Below, piece after piece: positions 46,386-56,632 of a DNA stretch of 64,000 bases; position 1 is the stretch's first letter; every line of letters starts with the position of its first letter. Origin of the DNA: Isoetes taiwanensis (Eukaryota > Streptophyta > Lycopodiopsida > Isoetales > Isoetaceae). The translations under genes and the position numbers were made by a program. The notes below the pieces were generated by a model, which saw only the letters and a program-made list of their open reading frames with translations, had not been told where the DNA came from and made no database searches. The stretch is taken from positions 310,001-374,000 of the forward strand of contig JAJEKV010000225.1 in the NCBI GenBank assembly GCA_021234155.1. Direction: 5' to 3'.

Positions 46386-46736
46386 ATGGATCAAAGCCCC
46401 TCTGTTACATCGCTGCACTCATCTTCCTCTGATCCTAGTTCGGTTCATCTGCACTATTCCCCGCCATACATAGTCCGCACAGCCATTCTTGCTAATCATA
46501 ACTATATCTGGTGGGGCTGGCTCAGAGGGGATCTGGAGGATATCTGGACATCCTTGATTGATAGGCAAATCCTTTTTCTAGATCAATTCTATTGTGTTGG
46601 TGGACTGCAACTTTTGGGAGATCTTCACAATACAAGGAGGGTGGTTAGACTGCTTGCCCGGGGATCACTCACAGCCTTACCTCTTCAAGCTTTTCTTGTT
46701 AAGCGTACATGGTTGAATGATACCCTTTTGGGTTGA
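46386..46736 (+). CDS. LINE small ORF c (116 aa)
   Basis: ATG 46386 opens a Ser-rich leader, then NYIWWGWLRGDLEDIWTSLI, RQILFLDQFYCVGG, RRVVRLLARGS and LQAFLVKRTWLNDTLLG. It shares the GWLxG...W...L...R and F.V..W..D patterns with ORFs a and b. The stop at 46734-46736 lies 12 bases before the ORF1 start at 46748, so the four ORFs sit almost head to tail, as if translated from one transcript by reinitiation or ribosome shunting. Confidence 0.65.
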   Translation: MDQSPSVTSLHSSSSDPSSVHLHYSPPYIVRTAILANHNYIWWGWLRGDLEDIWTSLIDRQILFLDQFYCVGGLQLLGDLHNTRRVVRLLARGSLTALPLQAFLVKRTWLNDTLLG

Positions 46737-46747
46737 GCTATACTAAG

Positions 46748-48535
46748 ATGGAGATCAATCAAACTAGCTATGCAGAGGCGGCTGGTCTTCTCACACAGAT
46801 AGACTGCCCGCAGATGAACTGCCCGGAGGATACTCAATCAAGAGGGCTTATCTCTGTCCATACTCAAGAAGTGGCTAACAGGATTCGGTTTCTACAGATC
46901 CACTGTCTGATTGGTAAGCTGCTTCGTGGATCCCCCAAGATGGGTGAGATCCGAAGGACCCTGGGAATTATCTGTAGATCCAGAACCCCGCCAAAGGTGC
47001 AAGCTTTAGGGAACTCCTACTTCGCAATCATTGTCAATCTACCTAAGGAAGCTGAGATTCTGTTTAGAAGGGGGATCATATCCACCATGCATGGGCAATT
47101 CTTCGTGCAGAAATGGCGGCCAGGCTTCAACCCCATGCTCCCAGACGCTCTTTTCTACCCAGTTTGGGTCTCTCTAGAGGGGCTGCAGTTTGAACTCTGG
47201 ACAGAGAGAACTCTCAAAACTTTGACGTCCTCTATTGGAGAGTATGTCTGTTTTGACAACAGAAGTGAAGATGTGCCCAGACTATGTGTGGCAATGGATC
47301 TACTCAAACCCATCCCCAAAGCTATTGAGTTTGAGGGTTTCTACAAAGAAAGCGTTGTGTTCCCTTTGACATCTCTGAGTCTGCCCCCAATCTGCGCTGG
47401 ATGTGGTCTTAGAGTCCACCCAAATGCTATGTGCCCATCAATAAAGGAATGCGACAAAGGAAAGGGGCCCATGGCTGAATGCATCTCTGATGTACCTGAT
47501 CAAATCTCAGCCCAACGGCTGTTCTTTAAAGGGGAATGTTCTACTGCCACTCCTGACAACAATGACTCTGTTAAACCTCAGAAGGAACCAGAGGTATCGG
47601 GCCTTGTTGACCTTGTCGACCTTCAAAAGATGGATCCATCACATCCTCCTGAGCAAGCGGACCTGCTGGAGCTATCCAATGAGCACGACAGGGCTGCATG
47701 TAATACCCCTGTTGCAGATTTGTATGTATCTGCCCCCTCTATTACAGATTTGCATGTCTTTGCTCCCCCTGTTACAGATCTGCAGCCCTCTGCCCCCTCC
47801 ACGTCTCCTGATCTCAATGCTGGCTCTATCTCTGTTGCTTCTCCCACATTGGCACATATAAAGAAGACACCTCATAAAGTCAAATGGGCAGATATGGTGG
47901 AAGACTCGGTGGTCGTCTATGCTGATCACCCGGCCATTCAGGCCTCAGCCACCACTAATGAAGGGCAGGTAACATCGGCCCCTGGCCAAGATGATTTTCA
48001 GCCCGCAAATCTGCCGGACTGTCATGAACTAGAGAAGCCCCATAAGCCCACAAACCCAATCTCGGGTCAGGGAAGAAGAGCAATGGAGATAGAGGGAGAT
48101 CTGATTGCTGGGGAGAATGGATCTGATATGCCTGGGAAGCAGCCAGGATTTAACAGCCTATCTGGCCAGGACATACTAGCAACCAATGAACAAGACTTGT
48201 ATGCAGCCAGAAATCTCATTGAAGACATCAGGAAGAATCCCCTCTATGCTGAGATAGAATTTGCTAACCAGTTCATTAGGGAGAAAATCCCAGGTGTTGC
48301 TGCTGATCCAATTGCCACAACAGAGGCAGCCTATGTTACAATGGATGCTTTGCTCGTTGACTCAATCGGTAATGGTACCCCTCGGGCTACACAGGAGAAG
48401 ATCAAAGGAATTGAGTTACAGGAGACCCCCCCCTCTGCCTTAGTGGAAAAAAAGAAACGTAGAAGGGGTAGACGTAGTACAAGGAGAACGCAATTGGAAG
48501 ACCTCGTCATGGACGAGGCTGGTAGCCCTGGATGA
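46748..48535 (+). CDS. LINE ORF1, gag-like RNA-binding protein
   Basis: This is an open frame of about 595 codons from ATG 46748. Residues about 35-200 resemble the DUF4283-type N-terminal domain of plant LINE ORF1 (GKLLRGSPKMGEIRRTLG, then FVQKWRPGFNP). A perfect CX2CX4HX4C zinc knuckle (CAGCGLRVHPNAMC) lies at about residues 216-229. The middle is Pro/Ser/Asp-rich with three imperfect 11-12-residue repeats (DLYVSAPSIT, DLHVFAPPVT, DLQPSAPS). Near the end is a strongly basic patch (EKKKRRRGRRSTRRTQ). The protein should coat LINE RNA and help form the ribonucleoprotein. It is intact. Confidence 0.88.
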   Translation: MEINQTSYAEAAGLLTQIDCPQMNCPEDTQSRGLISVHTQEVANRIRFLQIHCLIGKLLRGSPKMGEIRRTLGIICRSRTPPKVQALGNSYFAIIVNLPKEAEILFRRGIISTMHGQFFVQKWRPGFNPMLPDALFYPVWVSLEGLQFELWTERTLKTLTSSIGEYVCFDNRSEDVPRLCVAMDLLKPIPKAIEFEGFYKESVVFPLTSLSLPPICAGCGLRVHPNAMCPSIKECDKGKGPMAECISDVPDQISAQRLFFKGECSTATPDNNDSVKPQKEPEVSGLVDLVDLQKMDPSHPPEQADLLELSNEHDRAACNTPVADLYVSAPSITDLHVFAPPVTDLQPSAPSTSPDLNAGSISVASPTLAHIKKTPHKVKWADMVEDSVVVYADHPAIQASATTNEGQVTSAPGQDDFQPANLPDCHELEKPHKPTNPISGQGRRAMEIEGDLIAGENGSDMPGKQPGFNSLSGQDILATNEQDLYAARNLIEDIRKNPLYAEIEFANQFIREKIPGVAADPIATTEAAYVTMDALLVDSIGNGTPRATQEKIKGIELQETPPSALVEKKKRRRGRRSTRRTQLEDLVMDEAGSPG

Positions 48536-48706
48536 AGGATGATAAGTAATTTTTGTGATGGATCGTGCTACATACATATCGGATAAGATAAACTTTTTGT
48601 ATGGCGTGGGATGCAGTAGAGTATGCCTAAAGCAAACGTTGATGGTCGTGGAAGCTAAAGGGGGTAAGATCTCACCTTATGCTCCCAATCTCCGATTGCT
48701 ATTTGC

Positions 48707-49339
48707 ATGATCCTATATCCCCCTACCCCCTGGTTTATGAGCTATTTTCAACTTGCTTGTATAATGATAAGTATGTTTCCCTCTCGTAAGTGGTTGTCTT
48801 TTTATTGTTGCTTCATGAAAAGACTAATGTTAGTAAGGAAGCCATATAATTTTGGGATTGATCATATTGAAAATGGGGTTGGGCAACAACAAGCCATGCC
48901 CAATAGCATCGATGGAGGTCATTGCAACCTCAAGCTGTGGAATAGCGGGGTGCAGGATGCTATTGAATTTGTCAATAGCAACCTCGTGACTCGGGAATAT
49001 ATAGGTCTAGACATCGATATGTCACCTTGTGAGGGTCAACTTAAGAAAACTTTAGGGGGCTCCCCTATCATTTTCACCAAAAGGAGGGAATGTCACACAA
49101 AACGACAAAGAGGAGCATCACTTATCCATATTTTATACGGATACTATAGGATGGGTTATGGTTTTGGATGGGCCGTCGATCTATGGTTACCACAATTATG
49201 CAATAGGTACCCAACCTATAGGTACCCAACCTGCCCGTGTAAAGATGAAAGACAAGCATTCATATCTAAGGCGAGCTGGTCTATTGGAAAGGGTTTGCAT
49301 TCATATCTAAGGCGAGCTGGTCTATTGGAAAGGGTTTGA
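48707..49339 (+). CDS. Spacer ORF between LINE ORF1 and ORF2
   Basis: A 210-codon frame fills the unusually long gap between the main ORFs. Its start is hydrophobic (CIMISMFPSRKWLSFYCCFM) and the rest is mixed. Two tandem 42-bp copies (about 49257-49339) add SYLRRAGLLER-like repeats at the C-terminus, and GGTACCCAACCTATA is doubled near 49207. No family is recognised. It may be chance coding in a long spacer or captured sequence; 49336-49605 continues open in another frame. Confidence 0.3.
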   Translation: MILYPPTPWFMSYFQLACIMISMFPSRKWLSFYCCFMKRLMLVRKPYNFGIDHIENGVGQQQAMPNSIDGGHCNLKLWNSGVQDAIEFVNSNLVTREYIGLDIDMSPCEGQLKKTLGGSPIIFTKRRECHTKRQRGASLIHILYGYYRMGYGFGWAVDLWLPQLCNRYPTYRYPTCPCKDERQAFISKASWSIGKGLHSYLRRAGLLERV

Positions 49340-49609
49340 ATCATTATTGGCAATCATATGCAATGCCTCTTGGGAAGAAGCCGAGTTCAGAGTACACCAA
49401 TGTACCAATGTTGGGTGGTATGAATTGGCAATCATATACCATGTCCCCTGGGGAGAGGCCGCGTCTAGCATCAATGATAGTGGAATATGAGACAAATGAG
49501 CATGGGGAGTTAGGAACCCGAGGAGAGATGGGCTCAGGAATCTATGCTATGGGACAAACACCCTCTATGGTGGTAGGTGCTATTTTGAGCCCTTTCTTAT
49601 ACTAAATAT

Positions 49610-50908
49610 ATGAAGATAGTTTCCTGGAATTTACGTGGTATTAAGGGCACTCTCAAGAGGGCTAGGGTCCTTGCTGCTATTAGATCTATGAAAGCTGACA
49701 TCATCCTTCTGCAAGAGCATAGACTCCCAACTTTTGAAGCGACATGCCTTGGTAAATGGGTTAGTGATAGCTATGATTCAGTTACATGCCCTGCGCATGG
49801 TACTAAAGGGGGAACAGGCATCTTGTGGAAGGGTCAGTCACCCATAGGCTCGTACTGTAGTAGGGGTGGTAGGTGGCAAGCAGTATTATTTGATACCTTA
49901 GAAGTTAAGTGGGGAATTATTAATATCTATGCATCCAATAAGCCCGCTGAGAGAGCTGCCCTATGGCTAGAAATAGAGACATGGATTCTACACCAGCATC
50001 ATGAGATTAAGAACTGGATATTGGGAGGTGATCTTAATATGACGGATGTATGGGATCAAAAGATAGGATTGCATAGGAACTTGACAGGAGAGGAGCAAAG
50101 GACTTGGCAATCTCTCATTAACAATGTTGGATTTACCCCATCCAATGTATCCTTCTCCTGGTCAAATAAACAGAAGGGACAAGACCGAGTATATTGTTTG
50201 CTGGATAGATTTTACATGGCTAATCCTTCTGCTCCCTTTATGGACAGAAGTTATGTTACTGGTGACTTGGCATTCTCTCATTCTGACCATGTCCCGCAAC
50301 ACTTGACTATTGAGGGAATTGCTGTTATGGGGGAGAGAAAGAATATCCCCTTTAAATTTAATACTGCATGGCTGGGTAAAGAGGCCTTCTGTAAACCATT
50401 TAAGGAATACCTTCTCTCCATTGAAGTCAGTGAGTCACCTAGTATGAAAACTTGGGCTAAGTTGCTCCGTATGATGAAAGACTGGGCGAAAGAGTGGGGG
50501 AAGAACAGAGCTTTGGAGTTTAAAAAGAATAAGAATGAGGTCTACAATATGCTTAAAATAGTAAGGCAAGGTCTTCTGGTGGATCCATACTGCGAGGCAA
50601 GTCAAAAGCTGGAGGAAGAACTGGAGGCCAAAGCAAAGGCTATCGAGGAGGATGAAGCTAGAGGGGCAGCAGTCCGTTCTAAAACTAAATGGTATGCGGA
50701 GCTGGACCATGAAAACTCTAAGTGCTTCTTTCGCTTAGCAGGTGCGAGATTGGGTGAAAATAGCATCACATCTATGCTTGACGACAAAGGAGTAATTCTG
50801 CAGGATCAGAAGGAGATCTCTGCTTATGTCAGAAACAGTTTCCACGATATGTTCAAGGAGGACACTATGCCCCCTCTAAACGGCTTTTGCGGTGTCCCAG
50901 ATGGATAA
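49610..50908 (+). CDS. LINE ORF2, endonuclease domain
   Basis: The frame starts MKIVSWNLRGIKG and shows the apurinic-endonuclease motifs in order: LLQEHR (catalytic Glu, residue about 36), a GTKGGTGILWKG block, IINIYAS, GGDLNMT (Asp-Asn, about 143-148), LDRFYMA and SHSDHVP (catalytic Asp-His, about 225-230). A coiled, Lys/Glu-rich linker follows (EELEAKAKAIEEDEARG) leading to RT. All catalytic residues seem present. The frame ends at a TGA at 50908, where RT continues in another frame. The enzyme nicks target DNA to prime reverse transcription. Confidence 0.92.
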   Translation: MKIVSWNLRGIKGTLKRARVLAAIRSMKADIILLQEHRLPTFEATCLGKWVSDSYDSVTCPAHGTKGGTGILWKGQSPIGSYCSRGGRWQAVLFDTLEVKWGIINIYASNKPAERAALWLEIETWILHQHHEIKNWILGGDLNMTDVWDQKIGLHRNLTGEEQRTWQSLINNVGFTPSNVSFSWSNKQKGQDRVYCLLDRFYMANPSAPFMDRSYVTGDLAFSHSDHVPQHLTIEGIAVMGERKNIPFKFNTAWLGKEAFCKPFKEYLLSIEVSESPSMKTWAKLLRMMKDWAKEWGKNRALEFKKNKNEVYNMLKIVRQGLLVDPYCEASQKLEEELEAKAKAIEEDEARGAAVRSKTKWYAELDHENSKCFFRLAGARLGENSITSMLDDKGVILQDQKEISAYVRNSFHDMFKEDTMPPLNGFCGVPDG

Positions 50909-51835
50909 ATTAGACTGGAGTAGTGGTATCACTGCAGAGGATAATTTGCGCCTCATGGGTGATCCCACCGAGGAGGAAATATATAAAACCTTATGCTCCC
51001 TTGCCCATGGAAAGTCTCCGGGTCCAGATGGGTTCCCGCCTGAGTTCTTTGTGGAATTCTGGGAAGTGCTAGGTCCATTCTTTATAAGAGCAGTTAAGGG
51101 AGCATGGTCCACAAGGTGTCTTCGTTCCTCCCTAACATCGGGATTCATTACATTAGTTCCTAAGGTTGATAGACCCCAGCACCTAGGGGAGTGGAGGCCC
51201 ATAGCTCTAACAAATGTATTATATAAGGTTATTGCTAAAACTATAGCCAATAGATTGAAGCCTATCCTAAATAGGCTCATTGGCAATGAGCAATCGACAT
51301 TCTTGCCGGGGAAGATCCATACTTGATAACTATTTGGCTGTAGAGAAGGTCTCCATTGGGCCAAAAGATCACAACAAAAATGTATTCTACTCAAGCTGGA
51401 CTTTCGGAAAGCATATGACACTTTGAGGTGGTCGGGACTAAGGGAAGTTATGGCTAGGCTGGGGTTCGATCCTCAGTTTATCAAGGCGGCTTTTGGTGCG
51501 AATAAGTTCGCAGCAGCTTGATTACGGTTAATGGGCAACCATCAGGACTCTTCCACCTAAGAAAGGGAATCAGACAAGGTTGCCCATTAGCACCCTACCT
51601 ATTTCTACTAATGGCTAGTCTCTTAAGCAAAATTATCGAGTAAAGTTGTGGGCCGGTTCTCTTAATGGGCTTGACTTCCTCTAAGCGAGGAGAGATTGAC
51701 AATAATGCAATATGCGGACGATACCTTTGTCTTCCTAAGGTATGATGATATGAGTTTTCTTTGCCTTTAAAGATTGTCTCCTGCTCTTTGCTGTTTTTGC
51801 GAGGATCGGGCTCAATGCACGTAAATGCGCAATTA
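50892..51835 (+). pseudogene. LINE ORF2, reverse transcriptase domain, frameshifted
   Basis: The frame 50892-51326 carries GKSPGPDGFPPEFFVEFWE, LVPKVDRPQHLGEWRPIALT and YKVIAKTIANRLKPIL, RT motifs 0-2. After shifts near 51325 the catalytic block LDFRKAYDTL (first Asp, 51399) appears, then LRKGIRQGCPLAPYLFLLMA (about 51560-51620), and YADD at 51711-51722 in yet another frame. All RT active-site residues survive, but at least three shifts and several stops break the frame. It overlaps the endonuclease frame by 17 bases, so the first shift is likely a single-base error or mutation. Confidence 0.9.
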
Positions 51836-53448
51836 TGTGGCCATTCGAGGAGGAGGTAGATGCCAGGGTTAATTCTTTAGGTTTCCAGATCATTAAAGCA
51901 GGGGAAGCTACCAAGCTGCTTGGGTTACCACTTGTGGTATCAGATAATCTTAAAGGTCTATGGACTCCGATTCTTGATAAACTGCGGAAAAAGGTAGGAC
52001 TATGGTCTTCTAAAGGCCTTTCCATTCTTTGGAAGAATAACGATTGGCTAATCTTTGTACTAGCCTCCTCCCATGTATACTACTCCTCAATTATACTAGC
52101 TCAAAAAGGGGTATATAATCAAATTCAAGCTATTATCAGGAAGTTTATCTGGGGTGGCATGCACTTGGTTGCCTGGTCAGAGATATGCAGGGATAGGAAA
52201 AATGGAGGCCTAGGTTGCAAAGATATCTTGACCACGAGGCCCAAATTCTATCAGCCAAATATGTCGGAGAGCAATCGGGGAGGTGCCCCCGCTCGGACGA
52301 GTTTTGTTCGATACTGGCTTGGCCTATGTAAACTGAAAGGGAAGCCCTCTCTCCCCAGAGACGAAGCAGGTGCCATGTTCTTTAGATATAGGATAGCTCC
52401 TGGGACCTCTCCAGTGATGCGGAAGATTCTACAGGCCTGGTGTGAAATACAGCAACTTTTCTCCCCTATGGAGCCTGTACTAGATTCAGGAAACCTTAGC
52501 ATCTTCTGGAATACTCATATCTGGAGAAGGGGTGATCTCCCCCTTGCTCTATCTCATCCCCGTATCTTCACCAAATGGAAGGATGCAGGCATCACTAAAT
52601 TGCACCACCTATGGAGGAACGATAGGTGGACATCATGGTCCAGGTTCAAAACTCTAATCAGAAATCCAGGTGAGGCTGATAGAAAGGTCTTTAAGGAAGT
52701 CATAAAGAATGTACATGTCCTTACTGGTAAATGCGGCCCAGGAGAAAAATGGTTATGTCATGGTTCAGAAAAGTTTGAAGTTGGTAAGATATACCGCCTG
52801 CTTGTTCAACCAAGCCCTCTTAAAGCTACTAATACTCTTCGGCTGAGCGAAAGAGAAGTGATCAAGCTCCTAGGTGATTCCTGGACTACCCTTTGCTCGA
52901 GAAGGATTCAATATTTCAGATGGTTAGCCCTACAAGGTGGCCTTAATACGCGTGTCAGGCTAATCGAAAGAGGCACTGCTGTTCCATTGGAGTGCCCACT
53001 TGGCCATTCTACGCCCGAGAGGATCTGACACATCTCTTCTTACATCCCACGTATTATATGCTTCTGGCGTTGGGTTGCCCCCATTATTGGGCTAGAAGAT
53101 GCCAGTCTAGATTGGCCCCAGATAATCACCTCCAGCGAAAACGACAAAATATCTGCAACGCTAGTCAATATTGCCTTGTGGGTAGTATGGAAGCATAGAT
53201 GTGAGGTTGCTCTTGGAGGGAAAGCTATCTCCTTAGCAAAACTAAAGAACTGGTTCAACTACGAAGTTGCATTAATGGCCCTTGCACACCACAAGAAAAT
53301 GGGGAGTGCATATCACAAGGATTTGGATAGGATTGGAAGACTCGAAGGGTTCTATACATTCTTCAGGTGCAACTGGGATGGAAAAAAGGAAGATGAACAT
53401 GCTCTAACCGGGGTACTGGAAGCAGGTGAGGAGAACATTGGCTCGTAA
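51835..53448 (+). pseudogene. LINE ORF2, thumb and zf-RVT C-terminus
   Basis: The long frame 51835-53028 has EATKLLGLPLVVSDNLKG, KGLSILWKNNDWL, KFIWGG and GGLGCKDIL, the usual post-RT region. It then has VGKIYRLLVQ and CSRRIQYFRWLALQGGLNTR, the zf-RVT start. The zinc-binding CPLGH-type block lies near 52990, where the frame shifts to EDLTHLFLHPTYYMLL. A second shift near 53180 gives VVWKHRCEVALGG and a tail to 53448. Two shifts separate otherwise good protein. Confidence 0.88.
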
Positions 53449-53857
53449 TGGTGATGGAGTTTATATGGTCTCCTCCTCTCTGAGATGATCATGGCATGGG
53501 GACCTGGAATGCTGAGGTCATACTCCTATAGTACCATCAATAAGGCAAAGGTGACTTCATATAGTTGCACAATCCCCATAGTACTGTGCTGATGTGGAAG
53601 AGGTAGAGGAAGCCAACCAGGTGGTACTTCCATAGTACTCATCATCACGGGAAGACGTGTGATCCTGCGACCCCTGAGGTACTTGTGCCTTATTAACAGG
53701 GAAGAAGTTGAGGTAACCTCACCAAAGTACAAGAACCCCTACTGTGATTCACCCTCAAGACTGGAGTGATTTGACCCTGTGCGGTTTTTTCTTCAAGCTG
53801 ATCCATGGGGATCATGTACTATATTTATAAATTAATAGAGTTTCAACCTTACACTCA

Positions 53858-53879
53858 AAAAAAAAAAAAAAAAAAAAAA
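53858..53879 (+). terminator. LINE poly-A tail
   Basis: An uninterrupted A-run follows ATTTATAAATTAATAGAGTT and CACTC. It marks the 3' end used in target-primed reverse transcription. The last A residues merge with the duplication. Confidence 0.9.
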
Positions 53880-53892
53880 AAAAACATCCGTC
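53880..53892 (+). repeat. LINE target-site duplication, right
   Basis: AAAAACATCCGTC matches 44987-44999. Confidence 0.9.
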
Positions 53893-54360
53893 ACACTGGA
53901 TTCTTCATTTTAGCGGCTAAAGGATGACTCTGGATCTGATATTATTGTGTTAACTCCATCAACGTCTCTCATGTCGAGTCCGCTTGTCGATATCGTGTTG
54001 AAACTCCTCATTTAGCTGGAGGAATTGTTGTTCCAAAGGTTCCTCAGTTGTATTATTCTGCACCTGAGGGATTTCCACAGAGAGATTTATGTTACTTTAC
54101 TGAGGTTCTCCTCCTCGAGGATCACCTTCCATAGTAACCACCTCCTGAGGTTCATTTATGGTGCCATCTTCCCTGGCCGCCTCAAGCTCTGCTTTGAATT
54201 CAAATCTAGGCAAATCATAATCCAAGTGGATGCCCTGCAAAGCTGACAGTAGGCCATCATGTTGGGGGTGAACCGACATACCATCCATTGGCTGCGCACC
54301 GCTATACGGAACATTCTCGAGGTCCCTATCGCCATTACGCTCGATACCAAAATGTCAAGC
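53893..54360 (-). mobile_element. Internal region of the minus-strand LTR element, part 2
   Basis: This continues the DNA interrupted by the LINE. A minus-strand frame at 54288-54097 (HLDYDLPRFEFKAELEAARE) is acidic and may be a gag remnant, but it has no diagnostic motif. Confidence 0.35.
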
Positions 54361-54520
54361 GTGAATTAAGCTTCCCAAACAATGGAGAATGGCCAATGGT
54401 CTACCGCTCACAACTGTTGGGATTAGTCTTCCGGAGAACTAAGCAGTAAGTCTAGCTTCCTCTTGATTCTTTCCAAAGGAATTGAATGGCCTTTCAACAC
54501 AAAGGCCAGTGAATTATTGT

Positions 54521-54952
54521 AACGTTCCTAACCGACATGCCCTTAACCAACTGGGCAAAACCGTCTAGGCGTTTATGAGTAGTCGCTTCTACCCATTTAT
54601 GCGGTGTCACCGGGGAACGCCTACGAGGCACATTCAAGGTTGAATACTCGGCGGTCTACCATGGGCCCGTTCTGATCTCTCCCACTAGAACTATGCTTGT
54701 CCTCGAGCATCCAAGCCTATACCAAGTCTTTGCAAATTACCCATGCATATAGGTACCCATGGAGACTCGAACTCGAGACCCTTTCGATACCAAGCTATGC
54801 GTTCCTAACCGACATGCCCTTAACCAAGCCGGGCAAAAACCGTCTAGGCGTTTATGAGTAGTCGCTTCTACCCATTTTTATGCGGTGTCACCGGGAACGC
54901 CCTACAGGCACATTCAAGGTTGAATACTCGGCGGTCTACCATGGGCCCGTTA
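54521..54952 (-). repeat. Duplicated tRNA-like (SINE-like or primer-site) unit
   Basis: About 150 bp at 54521-54671 recur at 54803-54951, a period near 281 bp. On the minus strand the unit reads CTTGGTTAAGGGCATGTCGG and, for the right-hand copy, continues to TTGGTATCGAAAGGGTCTCG and GAGTTCGAGTCTC. These resemble pol III A and B boxes, as in a tRNA-derived SINE. The TTGGTATCGAAAGG segment could alternatively be a retrotransposon primer-binding site for initiator tRNA. No intact cloverleaf was found, so I do not call a tRNA gene. Confidence 0.45.
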
Positions 54953-54954
54953 AA

Positions 54955-56616
54955 TAACGGACCTAGCAACCCTAGCACCAACATTGAGATGTAAGTAACG
55001 TTGCCATTATATAAGAGTGCATTTTCAAGGTAAAATAAATGATTATGTGCTAGGAATACATGCATGCAATGTGTCCATGCATGCGATTGTGTGCATGCAT
55101 GCATGCAAGGGCATTGCTAGGTTATATAAGTGCAACAATATTATTCTTGATTTCTTGGGGAAGGAGTTTTCCATGGGGAAAGAAGTCTTTTATGTGATGG
55201 TGAAGCATCGGAAGGAGATAGATTGCGGATGGATTGTTGAAGGAGCGAGTTGTGTGCGAGAGATCGGGGGGCGTTCTTTGGGAGCCTGGAGGAAGCAAAG
55301 CGGGATTCAGGTGGGGATCAAGCCTTACACACAGGGTTTTCTAGTGTTTGTATAGTTTGTGTTGATTTAATAATGATTGCTTTGAACATAGTATAAACTT
55401 GGAGTTAAATCATATGAGCATGGTCATGAATAGGCATGCATGGTTAATGGATAGCGAGCATATTAACCAATTCAATAAACTAGTTAGCAGGGTTATGGAA
55501 GCCACCGTCATTAAGGTTATAAGTAGTAATTTGAAGGAAGTTGATCTAGTTAAAAGTAATAAGATATTAGTGAAGATTGTATTTTGCTTAAGCAGGGCAT
55601 TGCATGTTGCATGGTAGAGATAGTAATGTTTATATGAGGATTTCCTTTGTTGCATGAGGTGTAAATTATGGAATTTCTAAGGTAAATTTGATATGGAAAT
55701 GTGCCTAGTTGATATTGGGTGGAATTCATAGTATTGTGATCTATGTGTAGTATAATTCTTTGATATAGACCTCGGGGCGGAGTCTAGGTGCGATGGTCTA
55801 GACTCGCGGTTATTACCTGAGTGCTATGTAATGGTATTATTTGAACATCGGGCGTTGGTGCCGTATGGTACAAGCGTCATGCTGATTAAGTGGTCCTCAA
55901 TCTTTGGCCTTAGCGTGGATGGGTGTGTACACTGCGTGGTTACCCGCCTCTATGTCCTTGGCCCGATCGGCCCGAGTTGACCTTGCTCGGACCAGGAGGA
56001 ATATTGGTTGCAATGTTGATGCTATGATTGCTTGGTTATTGTATATGTGTTTTTAATGTTGGAATTAACTTGCAATGGTCATGCTTGGTGTAATTATGCA
56101 TTGTGATTATGCTTGTTGGACTAAGTAACCTAGGTTGCAGGCGCAGGCTACGGTAAGGCTAAGTTATTGTTCTAAGTTAAGGCTTTGTAGTGATTGTTTT
56201 AAGATATATCCTAGATCCCCGATCCCCACTTAGTCCAGGTGTGACTAACCCCGTGGTTGATGGTGTAGCAGAGGTGTGAGATGCTCTAGGGAAAGTAGCC
56301 AAGCTTGGAGAGAGTAGAAGTGTGTGGATTGCTATTCAATAAACTTGATTATTATTACTATTATTATTATTATATATGGGCTTGAAGTTACAATTATTAA
56401 GCTCATTCATAGTGTCTTGAGGGATATTCTTTGAGTAATGGGCAAGTACATGTTTGGAACCTTAGAATATGTACAAAGATTAGATTCTTTACCTAAGTGT
56501 TATTGTTGCAGATGCATGAGTTAATTTCTTAAGTTTTTAAGCTTAAGTAGATCAATGGTCGAGATTGATGGGATCTCCGGTTACCATAAAGGTTAAGCGG
56601 CGGGCCAAAATCGTCA
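54955..56616 (+). repeat. 5' LTR
   Basis: It starts TAACGGACCTAGCAACC and ends near CGTCA. It includes a run of ATGCATGC repeats (55065-55110) and an (ATT)n stretch at about 56350-56375. It matches 58774-60434 closely, with differences mainly in G/C indels, so insertion was fairly recent or the sequence has errors. Confidence 0.9.
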
Positions 56617-56618
56617 GT

Positions 56619-56632
56619 TGGTATCGAGCATA
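56619..56632 (+). promoter_or_regulatory. Primer-binding site
   Basis: TTGGTATCGAGC lies 2-3 bases behind the 5' LTR and resembles the TGGTATCAGAGC site that pairs with the 3' end of initiator tRNA-Met. Confidence 0.65.

Larger units (their letters stand above)
45000..53879 (+). mobile_element. Full-length L1-type LINE with extra ORFs
   Basis: The insert is bounded by a 13-bp target duplication and ends in an A-tract (from about 53858). The order is: 5' leader with two related ~145-bp repeats, three small paralogous ORFs, ORF1 (zinc knuckle), a 1.1-kb spacer with a 210-codon frame, and ORF2 (endonuclease, RT, zf-RVT). A length of 8.9 kb is well above the usual 6-7 kb of plant L1. ORF2 has about five frameshifts, so the copy looks inactive, but the ORFs upstream are open. 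It lies inside a minus-strand LTR element. Confidence 0.92.

Noticed and set aside
54780-54830. A functional tRNA gene
   Set aside because: B-box-like sequence is present, but no complete cloverleaf with paired acceptor stem could be drawn.
55017-55355. 112-codon frame (and its twin at 58835) as a gene
   Set aside because: It lies inside the LTR, is shifted in the other LTR copy and includes ATGC microsatellite translation.
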